Assembly (NCBI GenBank): GCA_032718565.1
Contig: JAVGVS010000532.1
Span: forward strand, 62,001 to 126,000
Direction of reading: 5' to 3'
DNA length: 64,000 bases
From: Distichodus sexfasciatus
Taxonomy: Eukaryota; Chordata; Actinopteri; Characiformes; Distichodontidae
Part shown: in pieces, positions 42,701 through 45,560 of the stretch
Numbering within the stretch: position 1 is the first letter of the stretch
How the letters are laid out: every line of letters begins with the position of its first letter
Notes under the pieces: generated by a model
The model's input: only the letters and a program-made list of their open reading frames with translations
What the model was told of the DNA's origin: nothing
Database searches by the model: none
Translations under genes and position numbers: made by a program

Positions 42701-45560
42701 CCGGTAAGCTGCACCCTGGACTCACCGGGTCTGGCCGCTCCCCGGGCAGCGATACAAGGCAGGACTTTGCGCCTGCTGCGGATCTCCCAACCACCACCCA
42801 GCAGTGTGCCCTCTCCGTCCGGGAAACGGCCAGACCAGGCCAGCTCACCGGGTGCACTCCACCTCTTCTCCACCGCCATTAGTCCTGAGTTTAACGCTTA
42901 CCTCTCGACCCCAAGTCTTGCACCACGGACACTCACTATAATTAGAAGATTTCTCTGGATAAGAACTGCTTATGTCCTGGTTACAGCTCATAATCCACCT
43001 CATTTCTATCCTGTCCTTGCCATCTTAACCTTGCCATCTGTGTGTTCTGAAGGGGTCCCCAGAGAAACCGAAAAGGAGAGAGAGTTTGCAGACTTCGACA
43101 TCTTCGACGACCCCGAAACGCCGTACTCCACCTTTAACTTCCAGTACTCCAACCAGGCTTTCATGCAGCTTCACGACCTCATGGAGTTCAACACCCTCAA
43201 CAACATCGAGGTGAGACGGACCTTCTGTCCTGGACTTTGTTGAAAATGTCCTGTAACAGTCCGACCACGTCCTGAACATTACTGACCACAGTGACCGTGC
43301 TCAGCAAAAGCAGTGAAAGCTTAATCTAGACACAATTGTCTGTTCAATGTTATCAGTCACTTTTTTGGCTGCTTTACAGACTGAGGTGAAAAATGTGATA
43401 TTTCACAGCGTTATTTTGCACAAATTAGAACATCCAATCAGACGTAACTATTCAACTTCTTTACACACAGCAGTAATCACGCAGCACCTGTGATCAGCTG
43501 TAACTTATTTTCAAAAAGTCAAAAACTGTTCACAGAATGAACAACAATAAATAAAATATACACTCTAAAAGTGTATAAAAATGTGAAAACAGCGGGGATT
43601 CATTGCATGCATGCATTGCTGTATGTTACGAGTCGGTCAGAGTATGGTTACTTAAGAGGGCTATTTCAATACAATGTGAAGAAACACAATGAAAGCTTGG
43701 AAGCTGATGAATGTATTTTGAAACATTTTTTGTTCCGCACCACTGGTTCAGGATGGTCAGTGTTGTTTTCAGAGCGTTTATAGTGATTGCAGCACATGCA
43801 GTGCTAATGCAACACTTAAGTAACCTTCATTTGTGATGCAAAAACTGACTTTCTTCTGTAAAATATGTATTAAAATATGCTTTATGTAATATAAAAGTGC
43901 TGAATAGTGCTGGTACTATTCTGTGGAGTAGTATTATGAAGAAAAATAAGGTCAGGAATCACTTCTTTATCCATTTGGAATCCATCTGGATCTAGAATAA
44001 ATTGATTTGATAACAAATAATTAGAGATGTAGCCGATCTGATATGTGGATGGGTATCGGTCCGATAACGGGTCAAACGGCTGGATCGGGTATCTGTGGCA
44101 TTGGGCCGTTCTATGGAGCCGATCTGTAAATGCGTGTACGCTCAATTCGTTATGTTACCGGAAGTGTTACTGCGGTAAAGTAGAGCTGAAAAGATTGTTC
44201 CAATAACTCGAATATTTCTATTGCAAAAAATGGTCGAGGCAATTTTTCTAGAATCGAAGCTTGGTTTAATTCATTTTACTCGCTAGAGCAGCTCCGCTTG
44301 TATTTCACACGGACGCTTCATAGTGACACACAACGTCTTCAGTGGCGCGATCAAGACAAGAGCCGATCCCTCTGCATGTGAAAGGTTTTGTGAGATGTTC
44401 CGTGCACGAAAATAGAAGTAAATGCATAAAAAATAACGCAATAAAAATGACATTTTCCGCGATGTAAACACGTGCGCTGTGTTAATGTCCGTGGCGCATG
44501 AGCGCCGTTACTCGCTAAAACGCTCCAGTTCGGTCAAAACGTCGCCTTTATTACAGACACAAACCGTATTTTAGCTGCTAAATAACCACAACAACCAGCG
44601 TTCTACTCACAATTCTGCCGTTTATTTAGATTTTCCCATAGATTTTCCATCGTTTATTCTGGAACGCGTGCCCAGCGCTTCATTGTGACGCGGCTCCGGG
44701 GGGTGCGTGGAGGATTGTGGGAAATGTAGTGCTCAGAGACTGTATCGGATTTATATTGTATCGGCAGATATCCAAATGTACAATATCGGTATTGTATCGG
44801 ACAATAAAAAAGTGGTATCGTGACATCTCTACAAATAATGCATCTAGATTTATTTTTTACTCTCTAACATTTTCATTCATTCATTATCTGAACTGCTCAA
44901 TCCCAACTGGGGTCGCGGGGGGACCGGAGCCCGTCCCGGAAACTTACGGGCACAAGGCGGGGAACAACCCTGGGCAGACGCCAGCACACCACAGGGCACA
45001 CACACTCACACAGTCACACTCACACCTCTTACGGGGGCCAATTTAGAGTCGCCAATTAACCTATAGTGCATGCCTTTGAACTGTGGGAGGAAACCGGAGC
45101 ACCTGGATGAAACCCACGTAAACACGGGGAGAGCACGCAAACTTCACACGAAAAGGCTCGAACCCAGGACATTCTCGCTGTGAGGCGGCAGCACTAACCA
45201 CTGCGCCACTGTCACCAGTTGGCATGATAACCAGACAAACCCGAACACCGGTACGTGGATAAATGCTTAACCCCGCCCCAGTGATGGGCGGAGGAGTGAG
45301 CGATCGGCTTTTAGAGGGCAGAGAAGCCAAACTCAAAAGTGACGTACCTGCTGTCTGTTTAACATTAATGTGAGGATTTATACTCCATGTTCATCTTGTT
45401 CCCTTTCCCATTTCATCAACAGGTGATCAAGGAGGCCATAAAGGACAGCATCGTCTACAGGAAGGAGAATCCGTCTCGCTGCTCTGTGTCCCTCTCTCTC
45501 AGAGAAATCCAGAACAAGAGGTTTCTCAAGAGGGAGACCAGAGGGCAGGCCTTCAAATGA
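7953..45560 (+). CDS. pla2g4a: Cytosolic phospholipase A2 alpha (group IVA), 17 coding exons
   Basis: Encodes the calcium-activated phospholipase that hydrolyses the sn-2 ester of membrane phospholipids and releases arachidonate for eicosanoid synthesis. It acts on ER, Golgi and nuclear membranes after its C2 domain binds calcium. The joined exons give about 743 residues (human 749) with human-like exon boundaries. Visible marks are the C2 loop DTPDPYVE (about residue 39), DANYVMDE (about 93), GSGGGFRAM with the catalytic-site Arg at 201, GLSGS with the nucleophile Ser229, the Ser-Pro MAPK-type site near 498 (PFSP), and SRCSVS near the C terminus. The start ATG at 7953 gives an N terminus colinear with the mammalian protein (MSxxDPYQ). 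All exons splice in frame except exon 14, which carries several indels and should hold the catalytic Asp (human Asp549). The family assignment is very secure; which teleost duplicate this is cannot be said. Confidence 0.95.
8000..8800 (+). other. Intron with decayed SINE B fragment
   Basis: Mostly unrecognised sequence. At about 8556-8670 there is a fragment of SINE family B (CTCTAAATTGCC ... GTTGGCGCCTGCC ... TTAGTCCCTGTCTTGTGC). A CAGTGTTGGGAAGT phrase at about 8327 resembles the hAT end found at 15953 and 23000. Confidence 0.5.
8807..9140 (+). pseudogene. hAT transposase fragment (BED zinc-finger start) with element end
   Basis: A 68-residue open frame ends with LKADVWQHFGF, the conserved opening of BED-type zinc fingers in hAT transposases. 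The finger's Cys/His residues are missing. Downstream sequence rich in TCGAATCGA ends in ATACCCAGCCCTA, resembling a hAT terminus. A decayed fragment inside pla2g4a intron 1 of the coding exons; family call is moderately supported. Confidence 0.45.
9355..9640 (+). mobile_element. hAT-like MITE (CAGAGGTGGGCAAAGTA end)
   Basis: Begins CAGAGGTGGGCAAAGTAG and runs through an AAGTGAAAGTACAGATACCA segment to a block about CCCAGCTCTACACCTCCAGC. An inverted copy with matching terminus and block is at about 54190-54591. The right end is not resolved. Confidence 0.65.
10021..10102 (+). CDS. pla2g4a: pla2g4a coding exon 2 (C2 domain)
   Basis: Acceptor TTATAAG|GTGGAG and donor GC|GTAAGT. Encodes VEQQYSHKFKVNVLRAENV, the first beta strand of the C2 domain. 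The last codon is split after one base. Confidence 0.93.
10224..10289 (+). pseudogene. LINE reverse transcriptase C-terminal scrap
   Basis: Encodes ESLAVCKGRLKTHLFKICLG then a stop. The RLKTHLF motif is typical of the C-terminal end of ORF2 in fish LINEs of the L2/Maui type. Only about 22 codons remain. Confidence 0.5.
10290..11395. other. Intron 2 sequence, not recognised
   Basis: A 107-codon minus-strand open frame (10791-11111) and overlapping frames lie here, but no family motif was recognised. No conserved splice pattern links them to a gene. Confidence 0.35.
11397..11870 (+). pseudogene. Tc1-like transposon relic split by a SINE
   Basis: The left part (GGCAGTGAGAGGAATATTAT ... GCAAGTGAACATT ... 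GGTTCTGAGTGATTTGGAC) and the right part (GTCCAAGGAAGTGAAAGTGG ... GAAAATGTTAATGCTGGTTC) are consecutive pieces of a Tc1-like element's 5' half. Together they cover the start of the transposase gene. A family A SINE at about 11518-11690 separates them. A copy of the left part is at 48648-48960. The transposase is not readable. Confidence 0.65.
11518..11690 (-). mobile_element. tRNA-derived SINE (family A) inserted in Tc1 relic
   Basis: Degraded family A copy: GTGAGTGATAAGTTGT, ACCCATCTGTAAA, GAGCAGTACTTGGGGA, TTGCTCATGAGTACCTCACT, and a decayed head with CTTGTACCGGTGACC where the B box should be. Confidence 0.7.
11970..12118 (+). CDS. pla2g4a: pla2g4a coding exon 3 (C2 calcium loop 1)
   Basis: Acceptor CTTCGCAG and donor GAG|GTAGCC. 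Encodes DTPDPYVELF with the calcium-binding aspartates, then NDINPEWNESFEFILDP with the loop 2 Asn. The exon is 149 nt and ends in phase 0. Confidence 0.95.
12220..12333 (+). CDS. pla2g4a: pla2g4a coding exon 4 (C2 calcium loop 3)
   Basis: Acceptor CTTCACAG and donor AAA|GTGAGG. Encodes LTLMDANYVMDETLG with the Asp-Ala-Asn calcium loop. Exactly 38 codons. Confidence 0.95.
12415..12755. mobile_element. Probable hAT-like MITE in intron 4
   Basis: Right end GATCGATGTATCGTTACACC is typical of a class of fish hAT MITEs. The left end near GGTGCAAATAATATGTTTCACC is a decayed match. Target duplications were not resolved. Confidence 0.4.
12899..12936 (+). CDS. pla2g4a: pla2g4a coding exon 5 (38 nt, end of C2)
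   Basis: A very short exon between acceptor TGCTCCAACAG and donor TG|GTACGT. Encodes TTNVYLELSLEV plus two bases of a Cys codon, completed by exon 6. It aligns with human MVLEMSLEVC. Confidence 0.9.
13066..14605. mobile_element. hAT-like non-autonomous element, about 1.5 kb
   Basis: Left end TAGGGCTGGACGATAAAT and right end ATGGCCCAGCCTTAG (inverted) bound the block. Flanks TCACTCG and TCACCCG look like a near-perfect duplication. Inside is a tandem duplication (AGTTGCTAGCAGCTAGCTA, about 13913-13953) and, at about 13680-13800, sequence related on the opposite strand to the LTR-like promoter block at 42497-42575. No intact transposase. Confidence 0.55.
14941..15898. mobile_element. Fold-back element with CCCTTAGCAAAAAGTAG ends
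   Basis: Terminal inverted repeats CCCTTAGCAAAAAGTAGT and its complement ACTACTTTTTGCTAAGGG. The interior is rich in AGTATACTT motifs in both orientations. Removing the element and one copy of a flanking AC restores the host SINE exactly, so a 2-bp duplication is inferred. It contains a Tc1-like MITE at 15125-15676. Confidence 0.8.
15125..15676. mobile_element. Internally deleted Tc1-like element (MITE)
   Basis: Both ends begin CAGTACTGTGCAAA and are flanked by TA (15123-15124 and 15677-15678). The first and last about 200 bp match the 1.5-kb element at 50011-51532. Most of the transposase is deleted, leaving only its last 45 or so codons (DLWLVLQDVW-like). Confidence 0.88.
15953..16590. mobile_element. 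hAT-like non-autonomous element (CAGTGTTGGG ends)
   Basis: Left end CAGTGTTGGGGAGTAACG, right end CTTCCCAACACTG. Flanked by TCCGTGAA (15945-15952) and TCCATGAA (16591-16598), an 8-bp target duplication with one mismatch inside a SINE. 638 bp; no transposase. Confidence 0.9.
16814..17416. mobile_element. hAT-like element with GAGATG-CACCGAT ends
   Basis: Left end GAGAGATGGCACCGATCCGA and right end ATCGGTGCATCTCTA are inverted. The flanks CTCACACAAT and CTCACAAT differ only by an extra AC, consistent with an 8-bp duplication. Related copies lie at 44032-44831 and, inverted, about 19165-19650. Confidence 0.75.
17417..18330. other. Intron 5 sequence, not recognised
   Basis: AT-rich, with short ATATGTATAC-like repeats near 17600-17700. 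A 98-codon open frame at 17781-18077 has no recognisable motif and no splice or codon signature of a gene. Confidence 0.4.
18332..18375 (+). repeat. G-run cluster, potential G-quadruplex
   Basis: Runs of G4, G8, G12 and G5 separated by short T-rich loops on the coding strand of intron 5. This fits the G3+N1-7 quadruplex pattern. Confidence 0.6.
18639..18892 (+). mobile_element. tRNA-derived SINE (family A)
   Basis: Head AGTGTTACGGTTAGGGAGTT, a decayed B box, then the body (CTCATGAGCAAGATACCGTC, CTGCTCCTTTATGGATGGG) and the GTGGTGCACTGTGTGTTG tail, ending in ATCGTTCACTT. Confidence 0.85.
19165..19650 (-). mobile_element. Inverted copy of the GAGATGCACCGAT hAT-like element
   Basis: In reverse complement, blocks such as GAGCAGAACAAGCAACGCAA and CTGATGGTTTTAGGGCCGC match the element at 16814-17416. 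Termini are decayed. The flank at 19780-19860 holds another AATCGATTT-rich repeat end. Confidence 0.55.
19895..20039 (+). CDS. pla2g4a: pla2g4a coding exon 6 (C2-catalytic linker)
   Basis: Acceptor ACCCTTCCCAG and donor GAG|GTACGT. Encodes LRFSLALCDKEKLYRQRRR and a basic, leucine-rich linker into the catalytic domain. Ends in phase 0. The preceding intron 5 is about 7 kb and filled with nested transposons. Confidence 0.94.
20094..20250 (+). mobile_element. tRNA-derived SINE (family A), internally deleted
   Basis: Good B box (AGTTCGAATCCC) in the head, then a jump from CTTCCCCAAGCG to ATCACATTTCGTAGTGGTGC, so the CTGCTCCTTCACGG block is missing. Ends in AATAATAACTCACT. Confidence 0.8.
20298..20520 (+). 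mobile_element. SINE family B, 3' part
   Basis: CCTCCCACAGTCCAAAAGCA, GTTAATTGGCGACTCTGAAT, GGTGTGAATG, CGTCCAGGGTTGGTCC, then an (ATGA)n/(ATAA)n tail. Full-length relatives are at 39309-39635 and 44871-45218. Confidence 0.8.
20521..22140. other. Intron 6 sequence, not recognised
   Basis: AT-rich, unique-looking sequence. Short open frames have no recognisable motif. Confidence 0.4.
22140..22700. mobile_element. Dispersed repeat shared with 63390-63790
   Basis: Blocks GTGTGACACTCCATGTGCAC, TTGAGCGTGAAAA, CGAATTTTGGCACAA and ACATTTTAAGACA occur in the same order and orientation in the second copy downstream of ak9. The repeat runs to within about 70 bp of exon 7. Its class is not determined. 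Confidence 0.65.
22772..22908 (+). CDS. pla2g4a: pla2g4a coding exon 7 (nucleophile serine)
   Basis: Acceptor TGTCCATGCAG and donor TG|GTATGT. Encodes VPVIAVLGSGGGFRAMVGFS, including the Arg equivalent to human Arg200, and then YVAGLSGSTW with the catalytic Ser (human Ser228). This is the most conserved stretch of the gene. Confidence 0.97.
23000..23776. mobile_element. hAT-like non-autonomous element with perfect 8-bp duplication
   Basis: Ends CAGTGTTGGGGAGTAACG and AGCTTTCCCAACACTG. Flanked by GACCTTGA at 22992-22999 and 23777-23784, an exact 8/8 duplication as hAT transposases make. 777 bp, in intron 7, same end family as 15953-16590. No transposase. Confidence 0.93.
23982..24098. mobile_element. 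117-bp fold-back MITE (GGGGTGCGTTTCCC ends)
   Basis: Nearly the whole element is an inverted repeat: GGGGTGCGTTTCCCAAAAGT at the left and its complement at the right. On the minus strand the interior reads about 1.8 units of the 22-bp repeat (ACATTAGCAA-TAACATAGTGT) that makes up the minisatellites of introns 8 and 13. Confidence 0.85.
24497..24719 (+). CDS. pla2g4a: pla2g4a coding exon 8 (catalytic domain)
   Basis: Acceptor CTCCTCCAG and donor GCG|GTGAGT. Encodes YMSTLYSHPEFPKTGPEQIN through VTFTDIFGMLIGETLIP. 223 nt, in frame with its neighbours. Confidence 0.96.
24735..25780. repeat. 22-bp minisatellite in intron 8, about 47 units
   Basis: Tandem units of the form TAGCAACTAACATAGTGTAC plus two bases, with single-base variants (ACATT, ACGTT, ACCTT; AGCAAC or AGTAAC). 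It begins 15 bp after the exon 8 donor. Phase is kept cleanly, unlike the copy in intron 13. Repeats abut with no spacers, so it is not a CRISPR array. Confidence 0.95.
25781..26600. other. Intron 8 right part with a decayed fold-back repeat
   Basis: At about 25950-26060, GGATTAAGCCTAGTCCTGGA and an inverted ACTAGGACTAGGCTTAAT face each other, a common type of fish MITE. The rest is unrecognised AT-rich sequence. Confidence 0.5.
26609..26723 (+). CDS. pla2g4a: pla2g4a coding exon 9 (catalytic domain)
   Basis: Acceptor CTTTGTGCAG and donor G|GTAAGG. Encodes RMDSKLSDMQEKINEAQ, then PLPLFTCLHVKPDVSELMF, as in human. The final Asp codon is split with exon 10. Confidence 0.95.
26724..28030. other. 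Intron 9 left part, nothing recognised
   Basis: A short (GT)n follows the exon 9 donor at about 26730. The rest is AT-rich sequence without coding or repeat structure that I can name. Confidence 0.4.
28040..28770. repeat. AT-rich minisatellite in intron 9
   Basis: Tandem units of about 25 bp, ACACTACACAATATAGAAAC followed by AATTTT or AAGTTT. Some paired into about 50-bp higher-order units (an ACAATATATAGAAACAA variant alternates). Roughly 28 units. Confidence 0.9.
28771..29362. other. Intron 9 right part, nothing recognised
   Basis: AT-rich sequence up to the exon 10 acceptor. A 70-codon minus-strand open frame at 28875-29087 has no recognisable motif. Confidence 0.4.
29363..29500 (+). CDS. 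pla2g4a: pla2g4a coding exon 10 (catalytic domain)
   Basis: Acceptor TTGGTTGACAG and donor G|GTGAGA. Encodes DWVEFSPYEIGMAKYGTFM, then FGSKFFMGTVVKKYEENPLH. Nearly identical to the mammalian segment. Confidence 0.96.
29501..30475. other. Intron 10 left part, nothing recognised
   Basis: AT-rich sequence. A block at about 30210-30400 (CCCCGTTTACACATAGCTGG and later TTTAGGGAAACTCTGTTTTC) resembles the end of a DNA element but could not be completed. Confidence 0.4.
30480..30715. repeat. CTAACTCAACCTCTCTCGC-type minisatellite
   Basis: About nine diverged units of 20-28 bp built on CGCTAACTCAACCTCTCTCG lie in intron 10. Confidence 0.8.
30945..31034 (+). CDS. pla2g4a: pla2g4a coding exon 11 (catalytic domain)
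   Basis: Acceptor GTGCCTTAG and donor G|GTATGT. Encodes VWGSAFSILFNRVLGIKDV, then GSTMEEEL. This leads into the flexible acidic loop of the cap region. Confidence 0.95.
   Translation, partial: EYGAAPSPSFSTECSGLRMYPEEAPWRKN
31070..31800 (+). pseudogene. Tc1-like transposase relic in intron 11
   Basis: Broken frames keep transposase phrases: FGGGGVMVWGCF at about 31470-31505, a decayed LFQHDF, and DWPAQNPDLNPH, which corresponds to the WP-Q-SPDLNPIE motif of Tc1 transposases. Nucleotide blocks such as ATTAAGACATGGTTGGATGA are typical of fish Tc1 copies. Several frameshifts and no clear TIRs. It begins about 40 bp after the exon 11 donor. Confidence 0.75.
31865..32130 (-). pseudogene. LINE reverse transcriptase scrap (L2/Maui-like)
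   Basis: Minus-strand frames read LAHLQSIQNSAVRLFTLT, then INPVLYYLHQLPAFLH, then in another frame QYKILLHTLKDLHGV. This is the familiar order LQxxQNxAARL - HITPxLxxLHWLP - FKILLLxYKALHG at the C-terminal side of L2-type LINE ORF2. One frameshift is visible. Confidence 0.75.
32130..32599. other. Intron 11 right part with poly(T) tract
   Basis: Unrecognised sequence containing a T-run of about 25 at 32504-32529, followed by the exon 12 acceptor. Confidence 0.5.
32600..32665 (+). CDS. pla2g4a: pla2g4a coding exon 12 (acidic loop)
   Basis: Acceptor GGTCTCACAG and donor G|GTGAGG. Encodes QIKPEHIVGEDGLDNDDEPR. It aligns with the variable, acidic, Ser-rich loop of mammalian cPLA2-alpha; 66 nt. 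Confidence 0.9.
32666..33757. other. Intron 12, mostly unrecognised
   Basis: Contains a T-run at about 33402-33418 and a short palindrome at 33604-33642 (GGTGGTCTAGCGG and its near complement CCACTAGACCACC), possibly a decayed tRNA-like SINE head. No gene seen. Confidence 0.45.
33758..33979 (+). CDS. pla2g4a: pla2g4a coding exon 13 (MAPK-site loop)
   Basis: Acceptor TCGTTCCTAG and donor G|GTAGCG. Encodes QASWIQRMVTSLFSDSALFN, REGRAGKVHNFMLGLNLNTS and IPFSPLSEV. The Ser of PFSP corresponds to human Ser505, the MAP-kinase activation site. Ends after the first base of a codon, so exon 14 must be 2 (mod 3) nt long to restore the frame. Confidence 0.95.
34175..34422. mobile_element. 248-bp MITE with about 100-bp inverted arms
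   Basis: GTGACCCGATCTGCCGTAAT at the left and its exact complement at the right. The arms continue inward (AAGTC, TATTTAGATA-GGGCCGATTA, AAAAATCGATTTTTCTTTTT) with few mismatches. ATTT flanks both sides, a possible 4-bp duplication. Intron 13. Confidence 0.88.
34492..34670 (+). mobile_element. SINE family C
   Basis: tRNA-like head with A box GTGGCCTAGTGGTTAGGA and B box GGTTCAAATCC, then CCCCTTAACCCCAAGTTGCT and GGAAGTCACTCTGG. A copy with the same body is at 41195-41380. Confidence 0.8.
34655..36420. repeat. 22-bp minisatellite in intron 13, interrupted and partly degraded
   Basis: Same 22-bp unit as in intron 8. It is preceded at 34655 by GGGGTGTGTTTCACAAAG, a match to the end of the 117-bp MITE of intron 7. 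A 412-bp element (34694-35105) sits after the first unit. From 35106 to about 35460 units are regular; from about 35460 to 36420 many contain 1-6-bp insertions or losses. Confidence 0.93.
34694..35105. mobile_element. MITE with GGCCTCGTTTACAC ends (Harbinger-like?)
   Basis: Left end GGCCTCGTTTACACTGCAGG, right end CTGACAGTGTAAATGAGGCC, inverted. It separates CTAAC-TTA from ATA-GTGTACC within the minisatellite, so a 3-bp duplication at a TTA/ATA site is plausible, as for PIF/Harbinger. The interior has inverted CCGAT-rich blocks and no transposase. Confidence 0.75.
36555..36735 (+). mobile_element. tRNA-derived SINE (family A), indel-ridden
   Basis: CCGGTAAAGGCACCACTCAG, CCCCAAGCACTGCTCCCC, GGATGGGTTAAATGCAGAGG and ACTGTGTATG follow the family order. 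Compared with other copies it has many small gaps and insertions, for example at the GCTGTCTACTGG block and in the tail. Confidence 0.7.
37005..37199 (+). CDS. pla2g4a: pla2g4a coding exon 14, disrupted by multiple small indels
   Basis: Acceptor TTTTTCCTTCAG and donor GTACTG bound 195 nt. The flanking phases need a length of 2 (mod 3), so the exon as written cannot be read through. Recognisable pieces sit in three different frames: IYEPL at 37039-37053, VKSKKIHV at 37056-37079 and LILRP at 37112-37126, followed by an ISFDF-like segment. The catalytic Asp codon (human Asp549, in a VVDSG context) should follow VKSKKIHV at about 37080 but reads differently, beside an indel. The surrounding minisatellite and SINE are similarly noisy, so a sequence error is favoured over true inactivation. 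Confidence 0.8.
37200..39300. other. Intron 14 left part: very AT-rich, simple repeats
   Basis: Contains (TATAA)n at about 37528-37600 and an (AAAT)n tract at about 39232-39285. A block around 38690-38760 (AGCCGCAAGCCGCAGCAAGC, GGTCCAAGCA) looks like a dispersed repeat fragment. No gene recognised. Confidence 0.5.
39309..39635 (+). mobile_element. SINE family B, nearly full length
   Basis: Head GGCGGCACGGTGGCGCAGTG (A-box-like), then CTTCTGTGTGGAGTTTAATG, CCTCCCACAGTCCAAAGACA, GTTAATTGGCGACTCTAAAT, GTTGGCGCCTGCCCAGGGTT and GATAGGCTCCGGTCC, ending GGATAATGAATGAATG. It is followed by an (AAT)n run to about 39700. Confidence 0.85.
39910..40099 (+). CDS. pla2g4a: pla2g4a coding exon 15 (catalytic domain)
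   Basis: Acceptor TTTTTTACAG and donor G|GTAAGT. Encodes ELLLAEKWARMNKLPFPKID, then FDREGLKECYVFKPK and CPTVIHFVLVNIDFRKFKAP. Clean and in phase 0 at its start, as expected after an intact exon 14. Confidence 0.96.
40100..40940. other. Intron 15 left part, nothing recognised
   Basis: A 69-codon open frame (40264-40473), rich in Lys and Glu, has no splice or homology support. The region around 40675-40860 has AAAGTGGACCAAAAA-type inverted blocks that may be a decayed MITE. Confidence 0.4.
40941..41184 (-). mobile_element. tRNA-derived SINE (family A), full length
   Basis: Complete minus-strand copy: AGTGAGTGATTATTTGTC through CACACCACAGCACAGCAC and CATCCGCGAAGGAGCAGTGG to the head, whose plus-strand text TGGATTCGAACCTGTCACC carries the B box and CCGTTACGCCACCAACTG the A box. 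Confidence 0.92.
41195..41380 (+). mobile_element. SINE family C
   Basis: Head CTGGTGAAGTGGTTAGGATG, then GAGCAAGACCCTTAACCCCA, GTTGCTCCCTGATATTAGG, and the tail AAAGAGCCTCTGCTAAATAC. It sits 10 bp after a family A SINE. Confidence 0.8.
41914..42066. mobile_element. hAT-like MITE fragment (CAGGGGCAGATTAAG end)
   Basis: Left end CAGGGGCAGATTAAGGTGTACATG. The body (GCCCCACCCTCCAGGCTTAT, TACTGGCCAA, GCAGGCTGGCACA) matches, in inverted order, the complete element at 53227-53391. The right terminus is not clear. Confidence 0.7.
42432..42576 (+). mobile_element. LTR-like promoter block
   Basis: A GC-rich stretch with GATCACGTGACC, then TATAAAAAGAGGC at 42497-42509 and a start-site-like region GCTCAGTCATTGAGTC. 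A related block occurs in opposite orientation at about 13680-13800 (TACCGGCCGC-flanked, with TTGACTCAATGGCAG). An LTR remnant is inferred. Confidence 0.45.
42577..42879 (-). pseudogene. Ty3/gypsy-like retrotransposon protease remnant
   Basis: A minus-strand open frame of 100 codons ends with SSAFIDSGAAGNFVDLSNAK. IDSGAAGNF is the active-site signature of the retroviral-type aspartic protease in fish Ty3/gypsy elements. Upstream residues (a Pro/Gly/Arg-rich part) are low-complexity. No reverse transcriptase follows. It lies head to head with the TATA-bearing block on its right-strand side, so the locus is rearranged. Confidence 0.6.
43053..43210 (+). CDS. pla2g4a: pla2g4a coding exon 16 (catalytic domain)
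   Basis: Acceptor GTGTTCTGAAG and donor GAG|GTGAGA. Encodes GVPRETEKEREFADFDIFDD, then FSTFNF-like STFNFQYSNQAFMQLHDLM and FNTLNNIE. Ends in phase 0. The open frame upstream of 43053 is intron sequence. Confidence 0.96.
43211..44031. other. Intron 16 left part, nothing recognised
   Basis: AT-rich sequence with short open frames lacking any recognised motif. Confidence 0.4.
44032..44831. mobile_element. hAT-like element with perfect 8-bp duplication
   Basis: Left end TAGAGATGTAGCCGATCTGA, right end GGTATCGTGACATCTCTA. Flanked by CAAATAAT at 44024-44031 and 44832-44839 (8/8). Same end family as 16814-17416. 800 bp, no transposase. Confidence 0.92.
44871..45218 (-). mobile_element. SINE family B, full length
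   Basis: On the minus strand it starts GGTGACAGTGGCGCAGTGGT and has a B-box-like GGTTCGAGCC region, the GTGTTTACGTGGGTTTCATC and CCTCCCACAGTTCAAAGGCA blocks, and a tail of (ATGA)n. Confidence 0.88.
45423..45560 (+). CDS. pla2g4a: pla2g4a coding exon 17 (C terminus and stop)
   Basis: Acceptor TTTCATCAACAG. Encodes VIKEAIKDSIVYRKENPSRC, then SVSLSLREIQNKRF, and stops with TGA at 45558-45560. The Ser at 45483-45485 corresponds to human Ser727, a phosphorylation site. The last 12 residues are basic and diverge from human. Confidence 0.95.
   Translation: MIKEAIKDSIVYRKENPSRCSVSLSLREIQNKRFLKRETRGQAFK

Noticed and set aside
42695..43243. 182-codon open frame ending in the cPLA2 sequence of exon 16
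   Set aside because: The 5' part is intronic repeat DNA antisense to a gypsy fragment. The acceptor at 43052 and human alignment place the exon start at 43053.
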